64,000 nt of DNA from Novipirellula caenicola. GTDB taxonomy: Bacteria > Planctomycetota > Planctomycetia > Pirellulales > Pirellulaceae. Shown piece by piece: positions 18,023 to 27,269 of the stretch (positions within the stretch are counted from its first letter, which is position 1; the number at the start of each line of letters is the position of its first letter). The stretch covers positions 558,001 through 622,000 of the forward strand of contig NZ_BAABRO010000001.1 of assembly GCF_039545035.1 (NCBI RefSeq), written 5' to 3'. A model generated the notes under the pieces. It was not told where the DNA came from. It searched no databases and saw only the letters and a list, made by a program, of their open reading frames with translations. A program made the translations under genes and the position numbers.

Positions 18023-18388
18023 ATGGAACCAGCGACCGACCCGATGTCGCGTGTTCGCAGCATTGATACCGAAATCACGCATGTATGGATGGTGCGAACC
18101 TTCTTGAAACATTGCGATGAAGCTGAGGATGACGAAGATCTTCGTGATATTGTCCGTGATCTTTACGATTTTATCTTGGCGGTTGGACCGCTTGATGAAG
18201 TCGATGATGCTGCGATCTATTTGAAAATGGCAAAGAAGAAACTCGGCAAACTTCGCAAAGCGACCGAACTGTACGAAGCGATTCAGCCCGAGGTCAGCGG
18301 GCACACCAATTTTGTGATGGCGGCGAGATCGCTTCGCGCTGCCGTGGACCGCATCGCCGACGCTGTTGCAAAGCCATCCCCCACGTAA
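18023..18388 (+). CDS. Hypothetical small helical protein
   Basis: A protein of about 121 residues, acidic and helical (SIDTEITHVWMVRTFLKHCDE and YLKMAKKKLGKLRKATELYE), without signal peptide or recognisable motif. The ATG at 18023 is chosen because the upstream part of the frame, beginning with GTG at 17951, has no protein character. It lies 72 bases after the membrane protein and 25 bases before rdgB. Its tight placement and codon use suggest a real gene. I cannot assign a function. Confidence 0.6.
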   Translation: MEPATDPMSRVRSIDTEITHVWMVRTFLKHCDEAEDDEDLRDIVRDLYDFILAVGPLDEVDDAAIYLKMAKKKLGKLRKATELYEAIQPEVSGHTNFVMAARSLRAAVDRIADAVAKPSPT

Positions 18389-18413
18389 ATCTAAAACGCC
18401 ACGGACTGAACTG

Positions 18414-19025
18414 ATGTTTCAACTCGTTGTCGGTACGAACAACGCCAAAAAACTGATCGAATTGCGATTACTGTTGCCGCAAGACAAGGTCAAGCTAGTG
18501 GCGTTGGCCGAGATTGAAGATTCGATCGACGTCGATGAGACGGGAACGACGTTCGCTGAAAACGCCGCTCTAAAAGCGACCGTTCAGGCGAAGCATCTCG
18601 GACAATGGGTGTTAGCCGAAGACAGCGGATTGACCGTCGATGCGCTGGGTGGTGAACCCGGCGTTCACTCGGCTCGCTACGCTGGCAAGCATGGCGACGA
18701 CGAAGCCAACAATGACAAACTGCTTGCGGCAATGAAAGACATTCCGGACGACCGCCGGACGGCTCACTTCAATAGCTACCTGTGCCTGTCAGATCCACAA
18801 GGCAACGTGCGTTTGGAAGCGAATTCACGCTGCAGCGGCCGAATCGCCCACACACGGCAAGGCACCGCGGGATTCGGTTACGACCCGCTGTTTATCATCC
18901 GCGAATACCATCGCACGTTTGGCGATTTGGATCTGACGGTCAAGCGAGCGATCAGCCACCGCTCGCGGGCGCTGCGGCAATTTGTGCCTGAGTTCTTGCG
19001 ACTGATCGAATCGATCGATCAATAG
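18414..19025 (+). CDS. rdgB: Non-canonical purine NTP pyrophosphatase (RdgB/HAM1)
   Basis: A 203-residue house-cleaning enzyme that hydrolyses ITP, XTP and their deoxy forms to monophosphates, keeping damaged purines out of nucleic acids. The nucleotide-binding GTNNAKKLIELRLLL is followed by the metal-binding core VLAEDSGLTVDALGGEPGVHSARYAG and by GTAGFGYDPLFII, which contacts the base. All family residues I can check are there. The ATG at 18414 starts the protein at the usual place; the upstream in-frame extension is not supported. Confidence 0.95.
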   Translation: MFQLVVGTNNAKKLIELRLLLPQDKVKLVALAEIEDSIDVDETGTTFAENAALKATVQAKHLGQWVLAEDSGLTVDALGGEPGVHSARYAGKHGDDEANNDKLLAAMKDIPDDRRTAHFNSYLCLSDPQGNVRLEANSRCSGRIAHTRQGTAGFGYDPLFIIREYHRTFGDLDLTVKRAISHRSRALRQFVPEFLRLIESIDQ

Positions 19026-19088
19026 GCTTCCAAACGCGTCATCGCATGACGCCCCTTTTTTTCTGCTGCGTCGATGACGGCGGCGTGT

Positions 19089-20471
19089 TTACTGCGACAA
19101 CGCAGGATCGCTTCCGTAACCAAGACCGGGGCCCGCGAGCATTCGCGTCGGCACTTGGCCGCCACGGACTTCGAAGAACTCGCCAAACTCGGCCATCCAG
19201 CGACGATTGGCTGCAGGCGAATATTGCCGACCGTTGCTTTCGATCGCGGCCACGCCTGGGATATGAGCGGCCAAGGACGCCGAATGCAACAGCGACGCTC
19301 CTACGCAGGTCAAATCCTGAACACACAGGAACAGCTTCTCGTGCCGCGCGACCGCGCCCAACAAAAGTGCTTCGGCGTGCCCCTTACAGGCTTTCAGCGC
19401 GATTCCACTGTAACCCTGTTTGATGGCCGTGCGAAGCGAGCGAAGGTTAACGAGCGATTCATCAATCACCACCGGCAACCGCTCGCGGACACGGTGCATC
19501 GTGATGGCAGGCAACCGCTCCAAATCACGATGGGTCGGTTGCTCGATGTACTGGATACAGCGAAGCGCGTCGGGTTGCTGGCGAGTGATGCGTTCAAGCA
19601 CCGCCAACACGTACTCTTCGTCCGCGCACTTTTCGTTGAAGTCGAGCGAGAATGCCCAATCGGCCTGCCCTTTTGCGGGTGCTTTACGAACGCCGGTAGC
19701 CACAGCGTGGGTGCGAATCACTCGCTGGACATCCCAATCGAGATCGTCGCCATTGAGTTTGATTTTCAAGTGAGTCAAACCGTCGCGAACAATCCAATCG
19801 TGCAGCGTTTCAGGCAGCCCATCGCCGACGGGTTGTTCCAAATCGCCATCGCCGAGCGGATCAAGTGCGCCGACCAAATGATACAGCGGCATGGTGTACA
19901 CCGGTGTGTCTGAAATCAGATCACCAAGCCAGACATCCTGATACGCCGATTCGCCAAGGAAATGCGCCAAGTCATGCTGCAGATGCGGACGCGACAGCAG
20001 CGAGTAACTGCTTTGGCCTGCCGCTTTTCCATGAGCATCGAACAACGCCGCCTCAACCGGCGACGCTGCAAGCAGCACCGCGAGATCAGGAATCGGCGAA
20101 GACAATCCTCGCTCGGATGCAAGCTGTTTCGCGATCGCTTCGCGTACGGGGATCATCCGATGGCAAATATCCAGCGGATGTCCTGTGCACTCGCGATCTG
20201 AAAACGCGTTGGCGATACGGCGAACCAATTCCACAACGATGTCGAGCTTTGTGACATCATCGAGCGACGCGTCCGGCCACGCCCACGCGACTCCCATGGT
20301 CATCGAGCCCAACCCGATCGCCGTTTGCGAAGCGGTTTCGGCATGACAATCGACCGAGACCACGGTGACATCCGTCACCACTCGCCCGCCAAATTTCATT
20401 GGCGTTCGGTAATCATAGGTCTCGCTGCGAACATTCAGATCGACGCGGATTAAATCAGTTGAGGTTTTCAT
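19089..20471 (-). CDS. Mandelate racemase/muconate lactonizing enzyme-type protein (enolase superfamily)
   Basis: A 460-residue enzyme with the enolase-superfamily plan: an N-terminal capping domain and a barrel. The catalytic KxK is in THLKIKLNGDD. The three metal ligands appear as SLDFNEK (Asp), YIEQP (Glu) and VIDES (Asp). The opposite lysine is in GIALKACKG. It therefore should abstract a proton alpha to a carboxylate. The substrate is not evident and the protein is longer than typical MR/MLE members (about 350-400), with extra segments in the cap. The ATG at 20471 is preferred. It lies 172 bases downstream of the response regulator, beyond a strong hairpin. Confidence 0.82.
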   Translation of the reverse strand: MKTSTDLIRVDLNVRSETYDYRTPMKFGGRVVTDVTVVSVDCHAETASQTAIGLGSMTMGVAWAWPDASLDDVTKLDIVVELVRRIANAFSDRECTGHPLDICHRMIPVREAIAKQLASERGLSSPIPDLAVLLAASPVEAALFDAHGKAAGQSSYSLLSRPHLQHDLAHFLGESAYQDVWLGDLISDTPVYTMPLYHLVGALDPLGDGDLEQPVGDGLPETLHDWIVRDGLTHLKIKLNGDDLDWDVQRVIRTHAVATGVRKAPAKGQADWAFSLDFNEKCADEEYVLAVLERITRQQPDALRCIQYIEQPTHRDLERLPAITMHRVRERLPVVIDESLVNLRSLRTAIKQGYSGIALKACKGHAEALLLGAVARHEKLFLCVQDLTCVGASLLHSASLAAHIPGVAAIESNGRQYSPAANRRWMAEFGEFFEVRGGQVPTRMLAGPGLGYGSDPALSQ

Positions 20472-20603
20472 CCCTGAAACTGTAGCCGAATTTGCAAAGA
20501 CATTCGACTGCCACGATCCACGTCGTGAATTTTTTGCATCAACCAATCGTCGGTTGCATCGCGTACTATGCCGGTCGTTCTGAAAAAAACGACCTAGCTT
20601 GAT

Positions 20604-20636
20604 GGGTTGCGAAGATCTTCATCATCTCCGCAACCC
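20604..20636 (-). terminator. Strong hairpin after the response regulator
   Basis: On the minus strand, GGGTTGCGGAGAT pairs with ATCTTCGCAACCC (13 bp, one G-T pair) around a 7-base loop. It begins right after the response-regulator stop. The T-run follows some ten bases later, so termination is likely but the geometry is not perfect. Confidence 0.65.
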
Positions 20637-20643
20637 GCCCGCG

Positions 20644-21276
20644 CTAGACCAAGTTCTTGCGAACAGCCCAGACAGCCGCTTGAGTACGATCGCTAACGCC
20701 GATCTTGCGAAGGATGTGTTGCACATGCTCCTTCACCGTTTCGTAGCTGATGCCGAGCATCTTGGCGATTTCCTTGTTGGTCAACCCAAGCGCCATTTGG
20801 CGAAGGACTTCGCTTTCACGCTGAGTCAACGGCACTTCGATGTCTTGGCTCAATCGAGGAGTCGCCAAGGCACCAGTGACGCGGCGCAGTTCTTCGCGAG
20901 TCCACGCCGATTCGCCGGAAACGGCAAGCTTCAGCGCTTCGGTCAGCCGTTCGCGGCCTGCGGATTTCAACACAAATCCAGCCGCGCCCAAGGCAACCGC
21001 GCGAGCGATGTAGGTCGGGTTGTCGTACGCCGAGAACAAAACGATGGGAAGATCGGGGTGGTCTAGCTTGATTCGTCCAAGAGCATTCAATCCGTCTCCG
21101 CCTTCCATCCGAATGTCCAGCAGGACCACGTCGGGTTTGACGGCTTCGACTTGGCTGAGCGCTTCGGCTGCGGTCGTGGCTTCACCCGCGACTTCGATTT
21201 CCGTTCCCTCAAGCAGCAGCCCGATGCCCACCCGAATGATCTCGTGATCATCAACAATTAGTAGCTTCTTGGTCAT
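20644..21276 (-). CDS. NarL/FixJ-type response regulator
   Basis: A 210-residue two-domain transcription factor. The receiver has acidic LLIVDDHE, the phospho-acceptor Asp54 in VVLLDIRMEGGDG, a Ser in PIVLFSAYDN and the conserved lysine in FVLKSAG. The C-terminal LuxR-type helix-turn-helix is LTQRESEVLRQMALGLTNKE and the following GISYETVKEHVQHIL. Everything needed for phosphorylation and DNA binding is present. No histidine kinase lies beside it, so it is an orphan within this window. It starts with ATG at 21276 and ends at a strong hairpin. Confidence 0.95.
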   Translation of the reverse strand: MTKKLLIVDDHEIIRVGIGLLLEGTEIEVAGEATTAAEALSQVEAVKPDVVLLDIRMEGGDGLNALGRIKLDHPDLPIVLFSAYDNPTYIARAVALGAAGFVLKSAGRERLTEALKLAVSGESAWTREELRRVTGALATPRLSQDIEVPLTQRESEVLRQMALGLTNKEIAKMLGISYETVKEHVQHILRKIGVSDRTQAAVWAVRKNLV

Positions 21277-23106
21277 TTTCTTATTCCTGTAAGTAGAAGA
21301 GATTCGCGTAACTGCAATTTCTTAATTTTCCCACCACGTCAAGCGTAGCCGAGATACCTCGCCAGCGAAGTTCGCCGCAAAAGCTTACTCTATTCGGGTG
21401 CTCACCCTTACGCAGGATGAAGTTTTACTCCACTAAACCGCCAAACACGGAAACTTTTTCCAAACTTGACGTTTTCATCGAGTCCACCCACACAATCGTG
21501 TGTTCACCGAAACCGCAACTGCGATTGCTGCTGTGCGTTCCGACGACCGCTTACTGACAATAAACAACGCGAAAACGCGATGTTTCTACCGCCCCAGCTC
21601 GAATCGAGAGTTTCGGTAATTAGAAGGCGATCAGCAGGTTTTAAATCCGCTGCAAAGGGGTTTGCAAGGTCCCTTCGTCCATCTGGCTGCCAGAGTTACC
21701 CCCCTATTATTAACTCGAAAAACCAGGGGGGAAGGGGGGCGCTAATCAAATGAATGCGAATTGGGTTGATCCCGACATCGAATTGGGGGGGATCTAATTC
21801 AATTCCACGAAATGCATTCTGTTTTCCGAACCCCACGCCCCTCCGCCGGGGTTAAAGCAAGGCGGGAAACCGCTGCATGTCCGTTTGTTCCCATTTTAAG
21901 CGATTGACGGTTATTTTGGGCCCAGCGGCGACCAACCGCCAATTTCCACGATCGTGGCGACGTAGCCGCCACGATCGCAGCATTCGATAACGGCAATCTG
22001 TTTTCCGTACACACCGCCGCAACAGCGTGCGGATTGCCGCTAACCCAAAAACTGCTGTACGACGGACGTCGCCGCAGGGCGTGAAGACGAGAAAAACCGA
22101 ATTTTCGGGTTATTTTTTTGGCAGCAGTAACGCTGCCCCTGTAACGACTCGCATTCCGCCATCGAGCGACAATCGGTCCACAATCGGGTTGCTTCACAAA
22201 TCTTGACGAAAGGCTTCTTGCCGAAAAGCTAACCGAAAGGCTCAGCCGCAATCGAGCGAAACGCCCCAATGAGGCCATCAAGCAGTGACAGTGGACGTGA
22301 GCGAGCGGGCGAAGGAGTAAGGAGAAAGAGATGGAGCGGGCAGATCGATACGCCGCAGGGCGTTATTATCGCGCCCCCGCGGCCGCCGGCCTTGAGCAAA
22401 AAAACGCGGAGCAACGAAACGCGACCTGCTTTCGCGTCCACCGGCTGACTTGGCTCGCGTTCGTTGTTCCGTTTTGTGGTGCCGCGTCTCTGCCCTTTCG
22501 TGTTCTTCGGCGTCCATTTCCCAGACGACCGGCTCCGGATGCCGAAGTAGCAGCCAAACCGCAACGACGCTGGCGTGGTCGCATTCCGTTCGAGGGCGAT
22601 AAAGGACGGCCTACGACCTTTGGCTAGGATGGGGGCACCTAAGCAAGCCTCCTTGGTGCTCCCCGCATTGCTTTTCCGCTATGATTCTTCTCATTAATCA
22701 TCAACGTTTCTCTAATTCACCTGGGAGGTTTCTTTGTTACGGAATCGCTAGATGGCGCTTCACACACGGCCACGTCGGGAAAAGTCAGACACGAATCGTC
22801 TTTCTCCGGCAAGCATGTAGAGGCGTGGTAGGTTTGATTCGTTAGCGACCTGGACCGATTTATCCGTTTAGTCCCCTGGTGCGGAAGCATTGGGAACTAG
22901 TTTGAAATGAAAGTTCATCGCCAACGTCATAGACAAACGATAAGGCACTTCAGACAGCAGTGAAATATCGGCCCCCCAATGACTCAAATGGACGCAGCGA
23001 GGTGGAGCGTCCCGCTCGAGCAAGCCAATTAAATCGAGGCATGGGGGCCTTCGTCTTCGCCACTGTACTGAAAGCGTCTAGCTTCTTTGATAGAGGAACC
23101 TGCAAT
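21277..23106. other. Gene-poor 1.8-kb stretch with inverted repeats and G-runs
   Basis: I find no gene I would defend here. Short frames overlap on both strands and are Arg/Pro/Ala-rich, as expected from random GC-rich DNA. There are runs of six Gs or Cs (21699-21704, 21726-21731, 21734-21739) and seven Gs (21785-21791). A 34-base hairpin lies at 22631-22664. GCCGCAGGGCG occurs near both 22070 and 22350. The last part, before glgX, may be its leader. Confidence 0.5.
22631..22664 (+). other. Stable hairpin upstream of glgX
   Basis: GGGGGCACC-T-AAG pairs with CTTGGTGC-T-CCCC around an 8-base loop, leaving two bulged bases. A short T-run (cttttcc) follows after about eight bases. It might be a terminator or part of a glgX leader. 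Both are guesses. Confidence 0.45.
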
Positions 23107-25209
23107 ATGCTCATGAAACAGCCGTGCCCCGATCAGCAATTTGCTTACCAAGCCCCTTACGGCGCGACACTGCAGGACACTGGCGTTCAGTTTTCTGTAT
23201 TCAGCCGTTCGGCAACCGCGATGCGATTGTTGCTGTACAACAAAGTCAACGATCGTGAACCGAGCGAGGTGATCGAGTTTGACCCGGTCAATGATCGACG
23301 TGGTGATATCTGGAGCATGCATGTTCCGGGTCTCACGCATGGTCAACTTTACCACTACCAAGCGAGCGGTCCTTGGGATCCTCAGCACGGACATCGATTT
23401 GATTCATCGGCGCGTCTGATCGACCCTTACGCCCAAGCGTTGGCAGGGACTTACTTGCCAAGCAAGGACGGCGTGGTTCGTCCTCCGAAATGTGTTGTGA
23501 TCGAAGACACATTTGATTGGGAAGGCGATCGCCATCTGCGTCACGAGATGAGCGAAACGGTGATCTATGAGATGCACGTTCGTGGATTCACCAAGAGCCG
23601 AACGGCGAAGGTCAAAACCGCGGGCAGCTACCTCGGGGTGATCGAGAAGATCCCGTACCTCAAATCGTTGGGGATCACGGCGGTTGAATTGATGCCCATC
23701 AACGAATTTCCGATTCGCGATCCACACGGCAAAAAGTTAGAGCGGCCGAACTATTGGGGTTACGACCCGATGGCGTTCTTCTCGCCTCATCGCGGTTACG
23801 CACATAGCAAGACCCCGGGTGCGCAGGTTGTCGAATTCAAACAGATGGTCAAGGCGCTGCATGCGGCAGGAATCGAAGTCATTTTGGATGTGGTGTTCAA
23901 CCACACGTGCGAAGGCAACGAGCATGGTCCGACGATTTCCTTCAAGGGACTCGAGAATCAAGTCTATTACATCCTTAGCGAAGGCCAGCACTACTCAAAT
24001 TACTCGGGTTGTGGCAACACGCTCAACGGGAACCATCCCGTTGTCCGTGAAATGATTTTCCACTGCTTGCGTCACTGGGTTTACAACTACCACGTCGATG
24101 GATTCCGTTTTGACTTGGCCAGTATCCTCAGCCGCGACACCAAGGGGAACTTGATTCCGAACCCGCCGATGGTCGAAATGATCGCCGAAGATCCGATGCT
24201 TGCGAACACCAAAGTGATCGCCGAAGCATGGGATGCCGCCGGAGCGTATCAGGTGGGATCGTTTGGCAACCATCGCTGGGCCGAGTGGAACGGTCGTTAC
24301 CGTGACGACGTTCGTGGTTTTTGGCGAGGGGATGGCGGAACGCTTGGTTCGTTGGCAACACGTTTGGCCGGTAGCAGCGATTTGTACGAGCATGCTGGAC
24401 GTCCGCCACACTGCAGCATCAACTTCATCACCAGCCATGATGGTTTCACGATGAACGACTTGGTGTCGTACAAAGAGAAGCACAACTTGGCCAATGGCGA
24501 AGACGGTCGTGACGGTGACAACCACAACATCAGCGACAACTATGGCGAAGAAGGTCCGTCACGCAAGAAAGGTGTGCAGACGATCCGCGAGCGTCAAATT
24601 CGCAACATGTTGACCACGTTGTTGCTCAGCCAGGGCGTCCCGATGTTGGTCAGCGGTGACGAATGTCGACGAACTCAGAAGGGGAACAACAACGCCTATT
24701 GCCAAGACAACGAGATCAGTTGGTTTGATTGGCGATTGGTCGACAAGAACGCCGACATGGTTCGCTTTGTCAGATCGCTGATCGAATTCCGCAAGGCCCA
24801 ACCGACCGTGCGTCGCCGCGAATTTTTGACCGGACAACCTGTTGATGGGCGAATGATTCCCGACGTCTCGTGGTATTCCCCGGCGGGAACGCCGCTGGAT
24901 TGGGGGCAACACGAATTGGCGATGGTCGCCTACATCGCGGCACCAAACCTGCGGGACGATCCCAACGGCATTGGCCGAGATGTCGTCATGATGTTCAACA
25001 GCACCGGACAAAACCGCGAATTCATGCTGCCCGAAGTGGGACGTGGATTGAAGTGGAACCTGTTTGTCGACACGGCTGCGGAATCACCCAACGAGATTTT
25101 CCCCAAGCTGAATGGACCGATGCCACCGAGCGACCGGGTGATCGACGTGCCTTGCCACTCGTTGAAGATCTACGTCAACCAGATCGACACGCCACTAGCG
25201 GGCTCCTAA
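23107..25209 (+). CDS. glgX: Glycogen debranching enzyme GlgX
   Basis: A GH13 isoamylase-type enzyme of about 701 residues that cleaves alpha-1,6 branches left by phosphorylase. An N-terminal CBM48 domain (about 10-130) is followed by the barrel. Landmarks are DVVFNHT (region I), DGFRFDLASIL (region II with the nucleophile Asp), VIAEAWDAAG (region III with the acid Glu) and FITSHDGFT (region IV). The start at 23107 is chosen for its Shine-Dalgarno AGAGGA (23092-23097, nine bases upstream) and because the extra 49 residues of the longer frame from 22960 have no domain character. It is separate from the other glycogen genes. Confidence 0.95.
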   Translation: MLMKQPCPDQQFAYQAPYGATLQDTGVQFSVFSRSATAMRLLLYNKVNDREPSEVIEFDPVNDRRGDIWSMHVPGLTHGQLYHYQASGPWDPQHGHRFDSSARLIDPYAQALAGTYLPSKDGVVRPPKCVVIEDTFDWEGDRHLRHEMSETVIYEMHVRGFTKSRTAKVKTAGSYLGVIEKIPYLKSLGITAVELMPINEFPIRDPHGKKLERPNYWGYDPMAFFSPHRGYAHSKTPGAQVVEFKQMVKALHAAGIEVILDVVFNHTCEGNEHGPTISFKGLENQVYYILSEGQHYSNYSGCGNTLNGNHPVVREMIFHCLRHWVYNYHVDGFRFDLASILSRDTKGNLIPNPPMVEMIAEDPMLANTKVIAEAWDAAGAYQVGSFGNHRWAEWNGRYRDDVRGFWRGDGGTLGSLATRLAGSSDLYEHAGRPPHCSINFITSHDGFTMNDLVSYKEKHNLANGEDGRDGDNHNISDNYGEEGPSRKKGVQTIRERQIRNMLTTLLLSQGVPMLVSGDECRRTQKGNNNAYCQDNEISWFDWRLVDKNADMVRFVRSLIEFRKAQPTVRRREFLTGQPVDGRMIPDVSWYSPAGTPLDWGQHELAMVAYIAAPNLRDDPNGIGRDVVMMFNSTGQNREFMLPEVGRGLKWNLFVDTAAESPNEIFPKLNGPMPPSDRVIDVPCHSLKIYVNQIDTPLAGS

Positions 25210-25306
25210 TCGAGCGAATGTGCGGGGCGAAAGTGAGATCGCGGGGGTGACCACCCGCTAGGTCCTCTAAAAATCGATCTGCATCGCCGCCGTCCTTCTT
25301 TTGCCA

Positions 25307-25342
25307 ACCGCCTCGAGTCACCTAAGGGAGACCCGAGGCGGT
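25307..25342 (+). terminator. Hairpin downstream of glgX
   Basis: ACCGCCTCG (25307-25315) pairs with CGAGGCGGT (25334-25342), followed by GGTATTTTGC. It is a plausible intrinsic terminator of glgX, although the T-run is short. Confidence 0.55.
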
Positions 25343-25547
25343 GGTATTTTGCTAGCACTGCAAAACAACGTTTTTCCCGCAATAGGCCGTCTGTAAATGG
25401 CGGCCGCGGGTCAACCCGTCTTGCCATCTTTGCAATAATCACGAACACTAGACACGAGACACCCTGACCTCGTCTTCCACCAAGTAGAAGTCACCGGGGG
25501 ATTGCCGCAAAAATCCGGCCCCCCCTCACTGCACTGAAAGAGATTGC

Positions 25548-26180
25548 ATGAACCATTCCCCCCTTCACGAACTTTCCAATAGCCATTCGTACCAGAGCTA
25601 TCAACGCCAGCGTCAATTGACCCTTGGCGATTTGCTTTTGGAAAACCGCATCGTGTTTCTGCAAGGCGAGATTCACTATGCCAATGCCAACGACGTGGTA
25701 ATGAAGCTGCTTTACCTGCAGAGCGAAAACCGTCGCAAGGACATCCACTTTTACATCAATTCGCCCGGCGGATCGGTCACCGCCACGTTGGCGATTTACG
25801 ACACGATGCAGATGTTGTCGTGCCCGGTCGCGACGTACTGTGTCGGCGAAGCGTGCAGCGGCGCCGCAGTCTTGCTGGTCGGCGGAACGCAGGGCAAGCG
25901 GTTCTGTTTGCCCAACAGCCGCGTGATGATGCATCAGCCAATGGGTGGCGTCGGCGGTCAAGTCAGTGACATTGAGATCCAAGCCGCTGAAATGTTCCGC
26001 TACCGTGACGTCTTGAACAAGATCATCAGCAAGCACAGCGGCCAATCGGTAGAAAAGATTTCGCAGGATACCGACCGCGACTTCTTCCTCGGTGCCGAAG
26101 AAGCGAAGACGTACGGGCTTGTCGACGACATCTTGGTCAAGCCACCTGCGGACGACAACGATGACGACGACACTCCCTAG
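25548..26180 (+). CDS. clpP: ATP-dependent Clp protease proteolytic subunit, first copy
   Basis: A 210-residue ClpP that should form a barrel with an unfoldase partner. The catalytic Ser lies in YCVGEACSGAAVLL, where the usual ASxGA is ACSGAA. The His is in VMMHQPMGG and the Asp in KISQDTDRDFF, so the triad is present. Compared with the neighbouring copy it has an N-terminal extension of about 20 residues (NHSPLHELSNSHSYQSYQRQ) and a very acidic tail (DDNDDDD). Both could alter partner docking, because the N-terminal loops gate the pore. It lies 94 bases before the second copy. A heteromeric ClpP1P2 complex is plausible. Confidence 0.95.
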   Translation: MNHSPLHELSNSHSYQSYQRQRQLTLGDLLLENRIVFLQGEIHYANANDVVMKLLYLQSENRRKDIHFYINSPGGSVTATLAIYDTMQMLSCPVATYCVGEACSGAAVLLVGGTQGKRFCLPNSRVMMHQPMGGVGGQVSDIEIQAAEMFRYRDVLNKIISKHSGQSVEKISQDTDRDFFLGAEEAKTYGLVDDILVKPPADDNDDDDTP

Positions 26181-26274
26181 TCAGCCAAACGAGCCCCTCA
26201 GTGAAAGCTCGCTCGGACGACGTCGTCATTTTATCTGAATCTAACTGCCTCCATACTGTCGAAAGTTTATAAGC

Positions 26275-26865
26275 ATGCCAATCATTCCCTACGTTGTCGA
26301 AAAAAGCGGACGCGAAGAACGCGTCTATGACATCTACAGCCGACTGCTCAAAGACCGGATCATCTTCCTCGGCCAACAAGTCGACGACCAAATCTCGAAC
26401 GCCTTGGTCGCGCAAATGTTGTTCCTTCAATCGGACGACCCCAAAGCCGATATCCACATGTACATCAACAGCCCCGGTGGCAGCATCACCGCAGGCATGG
26501 CGATCTACGACACAATGCAATTCGTCTCCTGTGACGTTGCAACCTACTGCATCGGCCAAGCCGCATCGATGGGAGCCGCATTGTTAACCGCCGGTGCGAA
26601 GGGCAAACGCTACGCGCTTCCCAACGCGCGGATCATGATTCACCAACCGCTTGCGGGGATGCAAGGCACCGCACGTGAAGTCGAGATTCACGTCGAAGAA
26701 TTGCGCCGGATCAAGAAGCGGATGAACGAATTGATGATCGAGCACACCGGTCACTCGCTTGAAAAGATCGAGCAGGACACCGATCGCGACCGTTTCATGT
26801 CCGCCGACGAAGCCTGCGATTACGGCTTGATCGACAAGGTGGTCCACAAAGCGGGCCAAGTGTAA
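26275..26865 (+). CDS. clpP: ATP-dependent Clp protease proteolytic subunit, second copy
   Basis: A 196-residue, canonical-looking ClpP. The N-terminal [20 protein letters not shown] is the typical axial-loop segment, the catalytic Ser is in [13 protein letters not shown], His in IMIHQPLAG and Asp in [12 protein letters not shown]. It follows the first clpP by 94 bases, probably in one transcript. Divergence between the two copies is considerable, so they are old paralogues rather than a recent duplication. No clpX lies in this window. The tRNA-Glu gene begins 79 bases after its stop. Confidence 0.97.
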   Translation: MPIIPYVVEKSGREERVYDIYSRLLKDRIIFLGQQVDDQISNALVAQMLFLQSDDPKADIHMYINSPGGSITAGMAIYDTMQFVSCDVATYCIGQAASMGAALLTAGAKGKRYALPNARIMIHQPLAGMQGTAREVEIHVEELRRIKKRMNELMIEHTGHSLEKIEQDTDRDRFMSADEACDYGLIDKVVHKAGQV

Positions 26866-26944
26866 TCAGGGCCGCAGCTGCGGCCAAAACGACAACGGCA
26901 AATCAATGCGGCAACTTCGTTTGCCGCTGATCCGATTGTCGGCC

Positions 26945-27017
26945 GCCCCCTTCGTCTAGCGGCCCAGGACGCCGGACTCTCAGTCCGGAAACAGGGGTTC
27001 GAATCCCTTAGGGGGTA
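26945..27017 (+). tRNA. tRNA-Glu (anticodon CUC)
   Basis: A 73-base cloverleaf. The acceptor stem GCCCCCT/AGGGGGT has one terminal G-T pair, the anticodon stem is CCGGA/TCCGG with the loop CTCTCAG (anticodon CTC at 26979-26981), and the T-arm contains TTCGAAT. The 3' CCA is not encoded (discriminator A, then CTCA). It decodes GAG. No integrase or direct repeat indicates use as an attachment site. Confidence 0.96.
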
Positions 27018-27269
27018 CTCAGGCCTGTATTGGGCCTGAGCCAACCTAATCCGCCAATCGTAGGCGTGTGCATCGAACTGGGACGGGTCCACAAAACCGT
27101 CCCGTCTTTGTTCGCACCGCCATTCTTTTCATCGATCTTGGCTGCGATCTGCGTTATGCTTTTAGCAGAACGTGCATCGCCCCCCATTTTGCGGAGGCAT
27201 CGCTTCGACCGCATTGCTACCGCTCGAGGGCGTTCTCTTTTTTTGTTTCTTGATCCAAGGAGACTCGGC

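Noticed and set aside
21699-21791. G-quadruplex
   Set aside because: G-runs are present but not as four closely spaced tracts on one strand, so a stable quadruplex is not supported.
22229-22627. Small Arg/Pro-rich ORFs on both strands before glgX
   Set aside because: Overlapping frames, no start signals, composition of random GC-rich DNA.
22631-22664. Signal-recognition-particle RNA or 6S RNA
   Set aside because: The hairpin lacks the conserved apical loop of SRP RNA and the long helix with central bubble of 6S RNA.
26945-27017. tRNA as integration site of a genomic island
   Set aside because: No integrase, no direct repeat of the tRNA end and ordinary genes on both sides.
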